Shown here in pieces: positions 11,801 through 23,855 of a stretch of 64,000 nucleotides of DNA. The notes below the pieces were generated by a model. That model had not been told where the DNA came from, searched no databases, and saw only the letters and a program-made list of their open reading frames with translations. Positions within the stretch are counted from its first letter, which is position 1, and each line of letters opens with the position of its first letter. The stretch is from NCBI GenBank assembly GCA_027574665.1, contig CM050652.1:6242589-6306588 (forward strand), given 5' to 3'. This DNA comes from Rhynochetos jubatus. Lineage: Eukaryota > Chordata > Aves > Eurypygiformes > Rhynochetidae. Position numbers and translations under genes: made by a program.

Positions 11801-14034
11801 CTAGAGCTGCAAAGTTTGAATTTATAACTCTGTGGGTTGCTCCAAAAAGAGTTGGTTTAACCAAGGAGTGTTTCTACAAACTCAAACAGCTGGAGTTAGG
11901 CAAAGCTGCAATTAATTGGCCATGGTGGGAGCTGCTAAGGGAGTCTTAATGGCAGTTAGTTTTGAGGTATTGCACCAGAATGGTCATTAAAATTGGTGTT
12001 CCGTTGTCAAAGCAAATACTGAGCAGAAAGCTTTTTCTACTGATGGGAGAGGGAGGTTTATATGATCGAAGGGGATGGTGCTTATTTTCCAAAGGGAAGG
12101 AAAATGTGTACTATTCCAAGTCCTTGAAGTACTGCTTCAGATTCTGAAAAACATCCTGCATGTCACTAATATATCTAGAAAAGCCAAACACATGAGAATT
12201 TAGATATGTAAAGCTATGGTGCTGCAAAAGAGGTGATGCTTCCTGTGTGGCCAGCAAGAGCAGAGGACCTATATCACCCCAGAAACTCCCGAAACCTTTT
12301 CTGAAACAGTAAACTAATAGTTTCTTGCCAGTGATAATTTTCTCTGAATGGCAAATAAACCTTCCAAGAGATGTAATATGGAAAAGCACAAGCCCTCTGC
12401 ACGACTTCATCTAGCAGTGAGAAAATGTTATTATCTGGAAGTGAAAAAATTGAACTTTGGGAAGTTTGTTTAACAATCATTTCTTTTCCTGATTGAAATA
12501 AATGAGCCCAAAGATTTAGCCCCGTGTTCACTCTCCAGAGAAAGGGCTTTTACATTGATTTCTTTCAATGAGCATAATTTTTTATTTTGATGTGCAATTA
12601 GGGCAAATTCAACTTATTTTTTTCCAGGTCTTACTTTCACACAATGCCCCTAATTAAACGCACTGTACAGACATGGCAGGTGACTTGACGTGCACGGCTG
12701 AGCCTCTGCTGTGATCAGAATTAGAGCCACAGTTCACACCAGCCAGTGGCATTTTTATGAATATAAAGCTGCAAAATTGAAGGTAAGAAAGCCAAAGCGC
12801 ATAATGGCTCACTGCAGAGCTGGCCGGTGAAAGCCAAGCACGGGCTAGCCCTCAGGTCTGTGTATGAGCTCCTGTGTATAGCATTGTGTTGACTAGCTGG
12901 TGGTCACCTATAGCAAAGGATACATCTAATTAGACAAGTCCAAAGCCATGTCCGAGCCCCCAATTTTCTTTCAATTTGCTGCTCAACAGCAATCCCTGGT
13001 AAGTGAAAGGGGTCCCAGCTCATCAGTGAGGGCTGTGCTAATAGCGTTTTATGTGGTTCAGTTTCATGCCCTGAATCCTGGGCTGAAAGCCAGCGGAGAC
13101 CTTCAGCTTCTCCTCTGGCTTTGGGCATTCTCGGTTTCCACTGCCCTAATACATGAGCAATTCTTGTGTCCTGTACCAGCGTGTTAATTCTTCAAAGTAC
13201 TTTGCAAATCCCTGTGTGGCCAGTTCCAGCTGGCTGCTGTGGAGGCACGATGATTTGGATGTGTACATGCGGACACCTATCTGCCTAAGCAATGCTTGGA
13301 ATTTTTCATGCAAACTGCCTCCCGAAGTATCTCCCAGTGATAAATATTATTTTAGAGCAAAGCACATGTGGGAGAGTATGGAAGAGACAAGGAAATAACT
13401 GATTTTTTGACCGTGGTCTAAGGAAGCTGGAGAATCGAGAAAGCAAGATTATCTGAGGAGCTTTGTCCAGGTGGCTGAAGTACCATCTAAAGTGACTTTC
13501 CAGCCAAATTCTTTGACTCAAATTCCCAACCTGGTCAGGATTTCAATTTCTTTCTCCTATATACACCAGTGTTTCTTGACACTTAAAACCAAGAGCATAT
13601 TCAGAAGCTTAAAAAGAAGATGAGTGCTAGGCAAAGGGAAGACAGGGAGGTAACCTGAGCCCTAAAAATTGGGCTTTAAGGAAAACATTGGGCAAACTTC
13701 AAATTCTGCGATAAGTTTGTATTACAGCAATAACCTGTTTTCAGATGCCAGATGTTTTGCTGAATATATGACAAGGGTAGTTATGACACAGGGACTTGAG
13801 GAGCCTTGGAGAAAAACATAGTTAGAAATACTTCTGGGTTTGCAGGACCTTTTTTTTTTTTTCCCCCTCCGTTTTAATATATCCTGACTGCCACAGTCCA
13901 TATTTTCTTTGTTCAAAACTGTACAGTAGCTGTCTACAAACTGCTGTAAAGTGCAGTTACCTGTTATTGCCCTGTAAATAATTGAATAACCTCTTCCAGG
14001 CAACATGGTCAAGATGCAGATTTAATTTACTTAC
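8861..14034. other. Unique non-coding stretch
   Basis: No gene or repeat family is recognised apart from homopolymer runs (for example T13 at 13850-13862). The block 12600-12790 (cacaatgcccctaattaaac onward, ending gaaggtaag) has the look of conserved non-coding DNA and contains a weak exon-like string just before 12782. Neither can be supported further by eye. Confidence 0.45.
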
Positions 14035-14122
14035 AGACCAGGAGTAAAGATGGTTGAATCCGTTCGGTTCACTGTCTGTGTCTGGAGGTGTTGCGTACGG
14101 GTACATAAATAGTTTACTGAAC
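14035..14122 (-). CDS. Weak candidate coding exon (88 nt), gene unknown
   Basis: On the minus strand a strong donor (TGGTCT|gtaagtaaa) follows an open frame containing YATPPDTDSEPNGFNHLY. That composition reads like a surface-exposed protein segment, and the DNA keeps two CpGs. The weak point is the acceptor: ...atttgacag| has no real pyrimidine tract. If real, it enters after one base of a split codon and exits in phase 0. I do not recognise the product. A conserved non-coding element or chance are equally possible. Confidence 0.13.
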
Positions 14123-14294
14123 CTGTCAAATTCTCTGCCAGGAATGAGCATGCCCTCTGGTCTGCTACATGTGCTTATATGAAACAGTTCCCCTTCAGTT
14201 CTCCAGCAGCAGGGAGTAATATATTTTCCAATACTTTTGTGGAAGTAGGTAAAAGATGTAATGAATCATACATATAGTAGCAGAAATGGACACA

Positions 14295-14420
14295 GGGTTT
14301 GGGTTTTGTGGTGGTGGTTTTTTTGCAGGGGATGCATGGTGTGAGATGTTTTGTTTGTTTTGGTTGTTTGTCGGGGGTTTTTTGGTTTTGTTGAAGTTTT
14401 TTTGTCTGTTTATTTTTTGT
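14295..14420 (+). repeat. T/G-rich low-complexity tract
   Basis: About 125 nt of T and G in irregular units (gggttttgtggtggtgg, ttgtttgttttggttg, gggggttttttgg), interrupted by a short mixed piece near 14330-14345. The plus strand is strongly purine-poor in A. It resembles tracts at 1891-1950, 23263-23300, 23781-23819 and 34436-34582. Confidence 0.75.
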
Positions 14421-15878
14421 CTCCGTGCTCTTGAGAAATTATATAACCTAATTGGAAAGGTAATGTGTAATTGTCTCTGCCAAAATTTTGTCACTAATAG
14501 ACAATAGGCCTGAAATGCTCCTTTAATGTAATGTTCAGGTTGTGAAATGAAGCGCAGGAAAATCAAACCTCAAAATAGTCGCCATAAACAGGCAGTCAGG
14601 TGTGCATGGCCAGCAGCTTGCAGTGGAAGTGGCCCTTAGAGCTGTGATGATGGGCACTAGCCGGTTCTTTCATAGCAAAGCCAGGCTTCTGGAAGCGCTC
14701 AAGAGGCGGCTCCCCATCGCCAAGGCATAGGTCTCTCACATCTCTAATGAGGCTGTGTCACGTTAAAAATGCATTTTGGAGGATTAGTACCATGATAAAG
14801 AGTGTGATGAAAACAGGAGACTAGCTTATGTTTTACTTCAGGCCAAGATCCAAAGTCAGTAATATCCCTTGACTAGTTACTTGAGCCTTTCAGAATCTTC
14901 CATGTCTGATTTTCAAATTTTTTATACTGCTTAAAGAAAAAGCCTTTGACTCTGATCTGCACTCATTGGATAAAACTATAATTTCTATAATTTCCTCGTC
15001 AGGTTAGTTTGGTTTGAATTCTTTAGCCTCTATTATATAGTTTTAAATAATTTTAAAAAGACAGTTGAAGAGAAAAATAGTTTTTAGGGGTGAGAGATAT
15101 TGGAGGGAAGACAAAGAAGAGAGAAATCTGCAATTTATGAAGAGAGTCTTGAGGTATTGTCATCTGCAGATGCCCCATCATCTAAATTGCTTTCCCAGAA
15201 TAATTAATAAAACCTGGATGCCACTATTTCTCCATTAACACTACCTCTTTGGAACTGTAGATGCTAAAAATCATGTTGACAGCACAACTTTTCCAATTGC
15301 TGCCATAAAAAAAGGCTAAGATAATAGAAATAAGAACGTTCCATTCAGCTGTCAGTCTCCAAGACATGAATGCTGCAAGGCCTGATCACATGTAATCAGT
15401 AAAATTCCTCTATTTTGATAAGGTGGTGGGTGTCTAACACACTGACACACACGTGCTTGCAGTGTCCTGGCAAGGTTCCAGAATGGATAATGATTTCCCT
15501 ATCTCTGTTTCCTTACAGTTTGGATTAGATACAGTATTTTTCTACTCTTGCTGTTGTAAACTCTTTTTATATCACATGGCTGTGCACTGCTAAACAGCTG
15601 TTGCAGTCCTCTCTAGAGGTGGATGCATTAAGCCTTGCTGTTTGCAGAAAGACGTTAAGTGTTTTTTAATGAAAAATATAGCGATGGGGAACCACTGTCC
15701 AAAATGATGATATTTTGTTGGAAATTTTCTCTCTTTGAAGGTCACTGTTGTTTTGAATGAGTGGTCCACGGTCTTTCAACAGTCCGTGTCTGTGTTTGTG
15801 ATTGCCCTCCATCCAAACAATGCAGTGCCTTCCTGCAAATTCACCAAAAGGCCACTGTTCCCAGCGTGTAACCAGATG
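14421..15878. other. Unique non-coding stretch
   Basis: Between the T/G tract and the LTR I see nothing identifiable: AT-rich DNA with short A and T runs, no repeat signature and no exon with both splice sites. Confidence 0.45.
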
Positions 15879-16066
15879 TGTAGTGTGGTGGGCTGACCCT
15901 GGCTGGACACCAGGTGCCCACCAAAGCTGCTCTGTCACTGCCCTCCTCAGCTGGGCAGGGGGGAATAAATATAACGAGAGGCTCGTGGGTGGAGATAAGG
16001 GCAGGGAGATCACTCAGCAATTACTGTCACAGGCAAAACAGACTCGACTTGGGGAAATTAGTTTAA

Positions 16067-16072
16067 TTTATT
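16067..16072 (-). terminator. LTR polyadenylation signal AATAAA
   Basis: The plus-strand TTTATT here reads AATAAA on the minus strand, within ...tgctaataaattaaac. It lies about 190 bp before the LTR 3' end, as expected for an R-U5 boundary in a minus-strand LTR. Confidence 0.7.
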
Positions 16073-16289
16073 AGCAGTCAGATCAAAGTAGGGTAATGAG
16101 AAATAAGTCCAAATCTTAAAACCCCTTCCCCTGACCCCTCCCTTCTTCCCTGGCTCAGCTTCACTCCCCATTTCTCTCCCTCCTCCCCACCAGCAGCGCA
16201 GGGGGATGGATAATGGGGTTGTGGTCAGTCCATCACACATTCTCTCTGCTGCTCCTGCCTCCTCAGGAGGAGGACTCCTCACACTCTGC

Positions 16290-16475
16290 ACCTGCTCCAT
16301 CGTGGCTCCCTCCCCACAGGAGCAGCCTGCTCCAGCCTGGGTCCCCTCGGGGTCACAAGTCCTGCCAGCAAACCTGCTCCAACCACGGTTCCTCTCTCCA
16401 CGGGGCCACAGGTCCTGCCAGAAGCCTGCTCCAAGTGTGGGCTGCCCACAGGGTCACAGTCTCCTTTGGGCATTC
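16290..16475 (-). repeat. Degenerate tandem repeat inside the LTR
   Basis: The string cctgctcca recurs at about 16292, 16326, 16373 and 16425, each time followed by a GC-rich stretch containing a gggtcaca or ggccacag element and then cctgcca. This gives three to four imperfect units of about 35-52 bp. Read on the minus strand they give the repeated 'CTGGAGCAG' spacing of this LTR family. The units sit between the TATA-like box and the poly(A) signal, so they would be in transcribed LTR sequence. The 176-codon minus-strand frame spanning 16279-16809 overlaps these repeats and is a result of the high GC content. Confidence 0.65.
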
Positions 16476-16906
16476 CCCAGCTCCAGTGTGGGGTCCTCCC
16501 CAGGCTGCAGGTGGGTCTGTGTCCCTCCATGGTTGCAGGGGCACAGCCTGCCCTCTCACCATGGGCTGCACCACAGGCTGCCAGGGAATCTCTGTTCAAG
16601 CGCCGGGAACACCTCCTCCCCTCTCTCTCACTGACTGTGGTGTCCACAAGGTTGTTTCTCTTGCATATTCTCACTCCTCTCTCTGGCTGTAATGACACAG
16701 GTTTTGGGTTTGTTTCTCTTCTTAAACATGTTATCCCAGAGGTGCTACCACTGTTGCTGATGGACTTGGCCTTGGCCAGCAGCGGGTCCGTCTTGAAGAT
16801 GCTTGGCATTGGCTCTGTCAGGCATAGGGGTGGCTTCTAACTGCTTCTCTCAGAAGCCACCTCTAAATCCCCTGCTACCAAAACCTTGCCATGCAAACTG
16901 AATACA

Positions 16907-18565
16907 TGCAGGCATCACACAAGTGGTTTGCCATAACCCTGACCAATAAAGACATAACAGCACCAGACAAGACAAAGTGAAACCAGAGCTGGTATGGCAG
17001 AGATGATGTACCCAGTGGCCATATCAGTGTCCAGTGACTCTGATGCTGCACGACCTGGGAGATTCAGGAATTACTGTCACTGCCATTGCAAGACTTGAAG
17101 TCTGTTCTTTTTGAAAATAAACTTCTTGTACGGATAGACATAAGTAAAGGCATTATATCACTATATAATAATGTGCAACTAATATTTATAGAAGTGCTCC
17201 ATACTGCTTAAATAGTTTGTCACTTTTGTTGCAAGCTTACATAAAATCTATGGCTGCTGTAGGGCAAAGGTATAAAACTTTTATGAGTAATATAAAATAT
17301 ACAAAATACTGTGGTTAATATTTAATACAATTTGCAGCAGTCAATGAGCACAATCAATGTTTATTAATTAAGTTGTTCTGTTGCAATAGCAATTTCTGCT
17401 TTTTGGTGTACGTGTGTCTTCAGGGAGAATTTAGAAAGCTTTTTTGACCCTTTCGAAAAAACCTGGCGTGTTTAACAACAGTGTTGGCACATCTCACATT
17501 ACTTGTTTGCCTTTTCTTCAGCAAGTAAACACAACTCTTTTAGTGACATCTTCTATTTAAACACACTACATGATAAGAGAACTGGGTTTTGGCCAGGGTG
17601 TTTAATAAGTTGTGTCGCAATTCAGGCTGTTTGTAGCAGCCATACTGACGCACTGCAGATAATCTAGCATTTGGGGGTGATTTTATCTTTTTTTAACCCG
17701 GTTTCCTACAGGTTTGTAGGGGATGCAGACAGCAGTATGCAGGGTAGGAGCTGAATCTATTCAGCTGATAACCATGAGATCACAAGTTCTTTGGTAAATT
17801 TGGTGTGTGTCTTTCTGTACCTGTTGAATCAGGCCCAGTACTGAATTGCTCCAAAGGGGCAGTACTTTGGCCCCAGGCACAGACATGCCCATGTTGGAGA
17901 TGCTCCTCCTGGAGCCTACAACACCATGGGGTGCTTCCTCATTAATCACAGGAGAGAGGTAATTCCCAGACCCAAATATTCTTGCTGGATTGAACTGGTC
18001 AGCAACACGATTTTAAGTAATCCCTCCACAGCTCAAATCAGTGTGGTTTATCCAGTTTGCATGAAAACCGTTAGCTCTGAGGTCTTTGTAGTACCAAAGG
18101 GGCTGGTTGTGATGGAGAGCCACCAAGGGCCAGTTTCAGCAGCAGATGCAGTGCTTGATTCAAGTGGATCCAGGAGATTATATCTTTCACCTGAAGTAGG
18201 TGGTTAATCTCTTACTGCAGTTTTAGTCTGTCCTCTCAGGTTTTTATGTGTTATGACTCTCTTAAATAAAACTAAATGGTTTAAAGATGACTTCTTCACA
18301 CTATAAAATAGCTCAATACATCTATCAAAAAAAGGTTTTTGTGATAGTGCTTAACGTCATAACCAAAATCGTGTGTGGTCTGTGAAGTCCATCCTTTCAT
18401 TTTCATCCACCTACTGTATCAGTTGAGAACTGCTCAAGTACATCTTATTTCTTCTATTTTTTTCCCCTTGATCATATTGAACACTCCAACTGCATTTGAG
18501 CTGGAGCACTTCATGGTTTAGGTTTTTTGGCTTCTTTGCGAGTTAAACCAGTTTATAAGATAGAC
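16907..18565. other. Unique non-coding stretch
   Basis: AT-rich DNA with no identifiable element. A 93-codon plus-strand frame at 17926-18207 and a 62-codon minus-strand frame at 17761-17949 have no motif or splice support. Confidence 0.45.
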
Positions 18566-18721
18566 TCATAGAATCACAGAATGATTTGGGCTGGAAGAGA
18601 CCTTAAAGACCATCCAGTTCCAACCTCCCTGCCATGGGCAGGGACACCCTCCACTAGACCAGGTTGCTCAAAGCCTCATCCAGCCTGGCCTTGAACACTT
18701 CCAGGGATGGGGCATCCATAG
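18566..18721 (-). mobile_element. CR1 LINE 3' end, inverted
   Basis: The plus strand shows the reverse complement of the CR1 terminus: tcatagaatcacagaatg at the start (the inverted (ATTCTATG)n tail), then ggctggaagagacctta, aagaccatccagttccaac, gccatgggcagggacac, actagaccaggttgctc, cttgaacacttccaggg. It stops abruptly after ggcatcca at about 18721, the 5' truncation point. It is about 155 bp long and belongs to a different subfamily from the two plus-strand copies in this window. It is well preserved over most of its length. Confidence 0.95.
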
Positions 18722-20994
18722 ACTAAAGCAGTGTAAAAAGTGGCTCTGCAGCAGCCATGGAGTGGTTAAGTCATTAATTTATTTGTCTAAAATCATCCCT
18801 AAAGTAAACATAAAAGTCATGATACTTTATTTAATTTGTCCTCTGGGTTAAAAATGTCTTGAGATTACCAATGATCTTAGTTGTAATAACTTTATATATA
18901 TAGATATAGATATATAAAAACTGTGCCACATTATTTTGAACTATACTGCTAGGGGTTTATTGAAATATATCAACCTTATTGCTAATATTTCACAGACGGT
19001 TCTTCATTTCAGCAATATAGAATTCAATTTAGCAGAAATGTGATATTCCTTCTGAAATTTTAAATTCCCAGCAGATGTATAATTCAATTAAGTCCAGAAG
19101 ATTAAAAAAACTGAAGTCATTCTCTATACATACACTCTTTCTGCTCAGTTCCAAAATAATGAAAAACTACAGCTGTTCAGTTTTGGTTCATCTATCGCTT
19201 TGTACAATTTTTATGGGTTTTATGTGTAATCACATTTGCAGAGAGAATTTTTATACAGTCTGCTCCATTTTACACAGTTATTATCTTTCCACATTAAAAA
19301 CAGATTGTAAAAACTGATACACAAGCTTTGGACCCACTCCTTAAGGAAAGTAAAGCACGGTCATTAATCATGGGGGGCAGTGCAGGGGAAAAGGAGCTTG
19401 TAAAACTTAATTGTTCTGTTTCCTCATGCTATGGGATGGCCTTTGTCTCCTCTTCTTCCTTCCATCAACAAGCTTTTTTCATTTTAAACTCTTGCCAGTC
19501 TGTGTGTGGAACTAAAGGGGTCATTTATTAGTGCATAACCGACTTTAGCAGAAATTGGACACACGCATTACCGAAAACAGTAATTCTCCTCCGAAGGTGA
19601 AGAGGTCCTTTTGTGTAAGCGCCTGCATGCTAAGAGCCCTACCAAACCTTTCCTAAATTCTTGACTCATGTTCCTAGGCCAGCGCTCAAGGTCATGTTTC
19701 CATGTCAGACGTCACAACAGTACCTGTGATCTGTGCAGAATAATTTAATTTCCTGTACCTCAATTTGTCCAGTTTTGAATACAGTTGCAACACAGACCTG
19801 TTTCAGAGGGTGCTACTTGCACCCAAACAATAGCTTGGTTTATTAAACCGGGATGTGTACAACCCTGTTACTGTATAGGGATGTAAGTGATGTATACCTT
19901 GAATATATTCATATAGCTTATGCCTCAGAGTTTGCCCATTACTTTTTCTTCTAATCACATCAGTCTATTAAAATACTACCTCTGTTTCTCTCTGTGAATT
20001 CCCGGTCCATAGGGGAATAAAAATCTATTTCATTTGGGCATTTCAAACATAAAACATACAAAATAGTTTTAGTCAAAGTTCCAAGTGTAGAGAGTCAGAA
20101 GAGTATTTTAAAAAAATGTTTACCCTGTGGTTCCTTCCAATGAGAGAGCATTTGCAACTCTCCCTAAGCAGTAAGGTAAATAGCTTAAGCATTAGTGATC
20201 ACTGCATCTAATCAACTACCTGATTGCCTGTACGAATCCTACACTGCTCAGTATTGACCTCCATGAAGAAAAAATTGATTTGCTGACCCGTCACTAGATT
20301 GTTTTCCAGAAAGTATAAGGGACTTAGCCATGCTTCTTGAAGATGCTTCTTATCTGTGAGGTGTCTCAACTTCAGCAGATAACAGCAGAGTTTTTTCTCT
20401 CCTCCTTCCCCAGCAACACTGTTGAAATGGGAGAACCAGATGATTTCACTTTGATTCTGTTTTAGTTAAAGGATCTGGCTTTGGGGTGAATAAATCAGCT
20501 GAGGAAAAATAACTGGCAAAAAAATACTGTTGGCAGGAGAACAGTATTGGATGGAACTGTGAACAGTCACGCTAGGTGAAATATGATGTATGTACTTGCC
20601 ATAGCATGTGCAATAACACAGCTGTCCTGTCCATGGTTACTCCTTCAGCAGCCGTGAAGAGGTTTGTAGATCAAACTCTGCAGTGTTCTGTGTCACAAAC
20701 TGATAATCAGACCAGCTTTATAATTATGGAAGAAGAAAAACTTATTTACTGTTCACTTGTGGTTCTTATGTCTCGAGTATGTGGCAGCATGTTAGGATCT
20801 GTCATCGTTTGTGTACTGTGCATTTCCCTTTCTCCTCCACTTAATATAGATTTTGGTCTATGAATCTTGTAGAGAGTTTGTTTGCAGCTCTGTAGTGCTC
20901 CCAGGTTTGTTAGCTTTCTAACAGGAACAATGCCCATGCCATCGTGAACCAAAAGGTATTAGTACCTACTGTAACTTTTCACCTCCTTCTGAAT
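18722..20994. other. Unique AT-rich stretch
   Basis: No gene is supported. A short imperfect (TA)n tract lies at 18892-18917. 18990-19320 is AT-rich with an 80-codon plus-strand frame at 19075-19317 that shows no motif. Nothing else is identifiable. Confidence 0.45.
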
Positions 20995-21120
20995 CATGTC
21001 CTAAGTTTTGCTACTTGGAGGTCATAGCATCTGGAACTTGGACCATTCTTGTTGCTCTCCTCTGGACTCTCTCTAGTTGGCTCATAGCTGCTGCAATTTA
21101 GTGCCTGAAAGCTCAGCAGC
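20995..21120 (-). mobile_element. Degraded CR1 fragment, inverted
   Basis: The clearest part is cttgttgctctcctctggac and tctctctagttggctcat (about 21047-21085), which is the reverse complement of the CR1 stretch just upstream of the 3' UTR-like region (gagtccagaggagggc). Flanking bases drift quickly and the boundaries are uncertain. The divergence is clearly higher than in the other three copies, so this is an older insertion. Confidence 0.6.
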
Positions 21121-23780
21121 ACTGGGTCAAGTGTGTGTGCTAAAAGTTACTTTTGTGGAACAAAAATTCTCATTTCCCACTGGACTGCATAAATGTGGTG
21201 GCAATGACTTTGTGTTTATTTTTCCTGTGATCAAGGTGGTCTTTCTACCCTTTCCTTCACATCTCTGTATGTTCTTTCCAAGGCAAAACACGCTCTTCAC
21301 ACCATGTCCACACTGCAATGGTGTATAGGACTTAACTGCCTGCGGAAAGAACTTCTTCAGACCGAGTAGTCTAAGCTATAACGAAAACAAATATTGTCCA
21401 GTTGGATGATAACTTATCTTCTATGTTTTCTCATTTAATTTGCTGTATTGCAAAATTCTGAGTCATGTGCCCATAGCTTATGTTCTGGAAGCTGACCCTG
21501 TGGATGCAGGAGAGGCTCAAGAAGAGCATTCAGAATAGAAGATGTTGGGGGATCCCATCCATCTGGCTGACTGATGAGACAATGAAAGAAAGGTGGTTTG
21601 GGTTTTTTTGCTGTTACCCAATCTGTGCTCAAACATTATCTTCATATCCAGACATATTGCCTTTTCCCCAAGAAATCTCTATGTGATATTTTTTTCATAG
21701 TTCTCCCATTGCACTGAAAATTTATTATCCAGTAGATGGGATGGAAGCACTGAGATACTGTTTCTATACATGATAAGTTCCTTGAATGAATAAGTACTGC
21801 TTATTAGTAAATACTGGGGCATTTGTGCACAATCTGTATTTTCTTCATAAATGGGTTTCTTTCTCTTGGATTATGTCATGACACAGCCATTTAACTTTGC
21901 CTTTCAATTTGACTGGGCGCTAGGTTATGTGACTGGAGCCAGGAAGGGAATGGATATGGTTTTTTCACCTTACCACCTTGCTCTTTTTATTGCAGTGAGT
22001 ATGTTCCATTGACAGCTTATACAGGTTTTCACAGCTAATGCCCCACAGCAGCCCATATATAGCTTACAATTCATCAGGGCCTGAATTGAATTTCCTTTCT
22101 AAAAACTTGATAAAAGTTTTGAAAAGCCTACCTTTTCTCAGGTGCGGGCACGAGTCTCCACTTTGTCTGAGCTGCAACTGAGCAAGAGTCTGGGTTAGGC
22201 TTTGAAGTAGTTTTTTGCAAGTTGCCTCCAGTTAAATGTGACTCTTAGTCTGAGAATGATGGATTTATTCAGACAAGATTCAAGAACTTAATGCCAAATT
22301 GGTAACTGAGATCATCCCAATTTGAAAGATAATTTCTCCTTTGTTTTAAAATGATAAATCCTTTATCTCTAGCAACTGGAAAGAGCAAGACAGGCTAAAG
22401 TGTGCTGCTACAGGCCTGGTCCTTCTTCCTTGGTTTTTTACTGCTGGGCGCACATTAGGTTTTCAATTACTTTCTTGTTTACATCAAGAGAAGAAAACAA
22501 TGCTGATTGTACCCACAGGTGGTCAGCCTTTAGGTAATCAAATGAAAGCAATTAATTCCTTCCATGCACAGCAATGCACTTCCTCCTAATGGAAAATAAA
22601 CACTGTCTCTTCCCATAACGCAGCCGAACACTGGGCGAAGGACCCGCAGTTGCAGGTCTTTCTCAGCTGCCATATTGTTTTCCTTTTACCCCCTGAGAAG
22701 GGAGAGGTGAGGGGTCAGAGTTATACATTGAGATGTTTTATTTCCCTGCTGCTGCCTTTTGGGTGAAAAGGATCAAAACATGCAAATCCCTGATATGGAA
22801 AACATTGGAGTAATCCATATCCACGAAGCCCTGAGGAATGAGTGTTTTAAGGGGCAATTTGCTGTTTGCTGCACTCCCAAACTCTTAAGCAAGCATTAAA
22901 TAGTGCTGGAAGTCATTGGACTCCTGCAAGCAGCAGCTATTCTGCAGTGATCCAGGGTCCAGGTACCTTGTGGCTCAGATCCAGGGTCAGTGGCTTCACA
23001 GCCATGGGTGCACCCTGCATTATTGTCACATCGAAACCCAGCTGTTGTCTTTTCTTTGATGTCCAATAAAAGCACCTCTTCTTAGCCAAGTGGTGGAACA
23101 GAAAAAATGGAGATGGGTAAAGCAGGCATTACCTGGATGAGGACAGGAATCCACTCATGCCAGCATAGATAACCTGGTATTTAAGAGATCCTCATCAAAA
23201 CATTATGGCATGGGCCCTCAGAAGAAACTAGGAAGATGGCTTTTCAAATGCTTGAAGTTTTTAGTTTGTTTTGTGGTTGTTGTGGTTTTTTTTCCTCTTC
23301 CTTAACATGAGGCCTAGAAACTTACTTGTAAACCAAACAAAAAAGCATCCTGCTAAGAAAAGTGCAACCATGGGACTTGCCATAGAAGTGAAGGAGCTGA
23401 TAATCCTGTATCCTGTCTTTCCAAAGCACATTTGAGAATTTTATGATTTTGACCTGGGTAAGCACAAAATCTTAGTCAAGTCAAGCTTTAAACTCTCATG
23501 GGTTTTGTCTTTTGAACTGCAGTATGGGTGAGCTGACAGTTCATATTTAGGTATACTTAATGTTTTGTTTTGGTTTTACCCTCTTGAAATTAAAATGTCT
23601 TGCATTCTAGAATTTACAAAGAGTTTTGCTTATAAACTGAAAATGAGAAAAAACCCCGTAGCAGTTCATTCTCATTTAGTCTATTAATGTGTAAACTGTC
23701 AGAGGGATTCCCATAAGGGATTCCAGCCTAAGCGTGTCCTAACCCAAAACAAATTTGGAGAAAACTCAGCAATGGACAGG
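21121..23780. other. Unique non-coding stretch
   Basis: No repeat family or two-sided exon is seen. A T/G-rich run (tttgttttgtggttgttgtg) occupies about 23263-23300. Confidence 0.45.
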
Positions 23781-23855
23781 GTAGGGTTTTGGTTTATTTG
23801 GGTTTTTTGGTTTTGTTCCACACACACACTGCCCCCACCCCCCCACCCCCACCCC
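23781..23855. repeat. T/G tract, (CA)n and four C-runs (minus-strand G-quadruplex motif)
   Basis: A T/G-rich tract (23781-23817) passes into a short (CA)5 (23818-23829) and then four C runs: 5 C at 23832-23836, 7 C at 23838-23844, 5 C at 23846-23850 and 4 C at 23852-23855, each separated by a single A. On the minus strand these are four G runs with one-base T loops, the strongest class of G-quadruplex motif. On the plus strand they could form an i-motif. Confidence 0.85.

Larger units (their letters stand above)
15879..16906 (-). mobile_element. Solo LTR of an avian endogenous retrovirus
   Basis: About 1.03 kb, far richer in GC than its surroundings, bounded by TGTAGTG at 15879 and ...AATACA at 16906 (TG...CA termini). 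It belongs to a family I recognise from bird genomes: on the plus strand it starts with gtggtgggctgaccctggct and ends with aaaaccttgccatgcaaact. The minus orientation is supported by a poly(A) signal AATAAA (complement of 16067-16072) followed by the GA-rich and pyrimidine-rich tail typical of R-U5, and by a TATA-like TTTAAG box (complement of about 16721-16726) upstream of it. No primer-binding site, gag, pol or env remains on either side, so it is a recombination product. Flanks (accagatg and tgcaggca) do not give a convincing target-site duplication, so the exact ends may be off by a few bases. Confidence 0.9.

Noticed and set aside
12990..13010. 9-nt microexon between aacag and gtaagt
   Set aside because: The donor is good but a 9-nt exon with no other support in AT-rich DNA is indistinguishable from chance.
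16279..16809. 176-codon minus-strand frame
   Set aside because: Lies wholly inside the solo LTR and is open because the LTR is GC-rich. It has no viral protein motif.
23818..23855. CRISPR or VNTR array
   Set aside because: It is simple CA and C-run sequence without unique spacers or a longer repeat unit.
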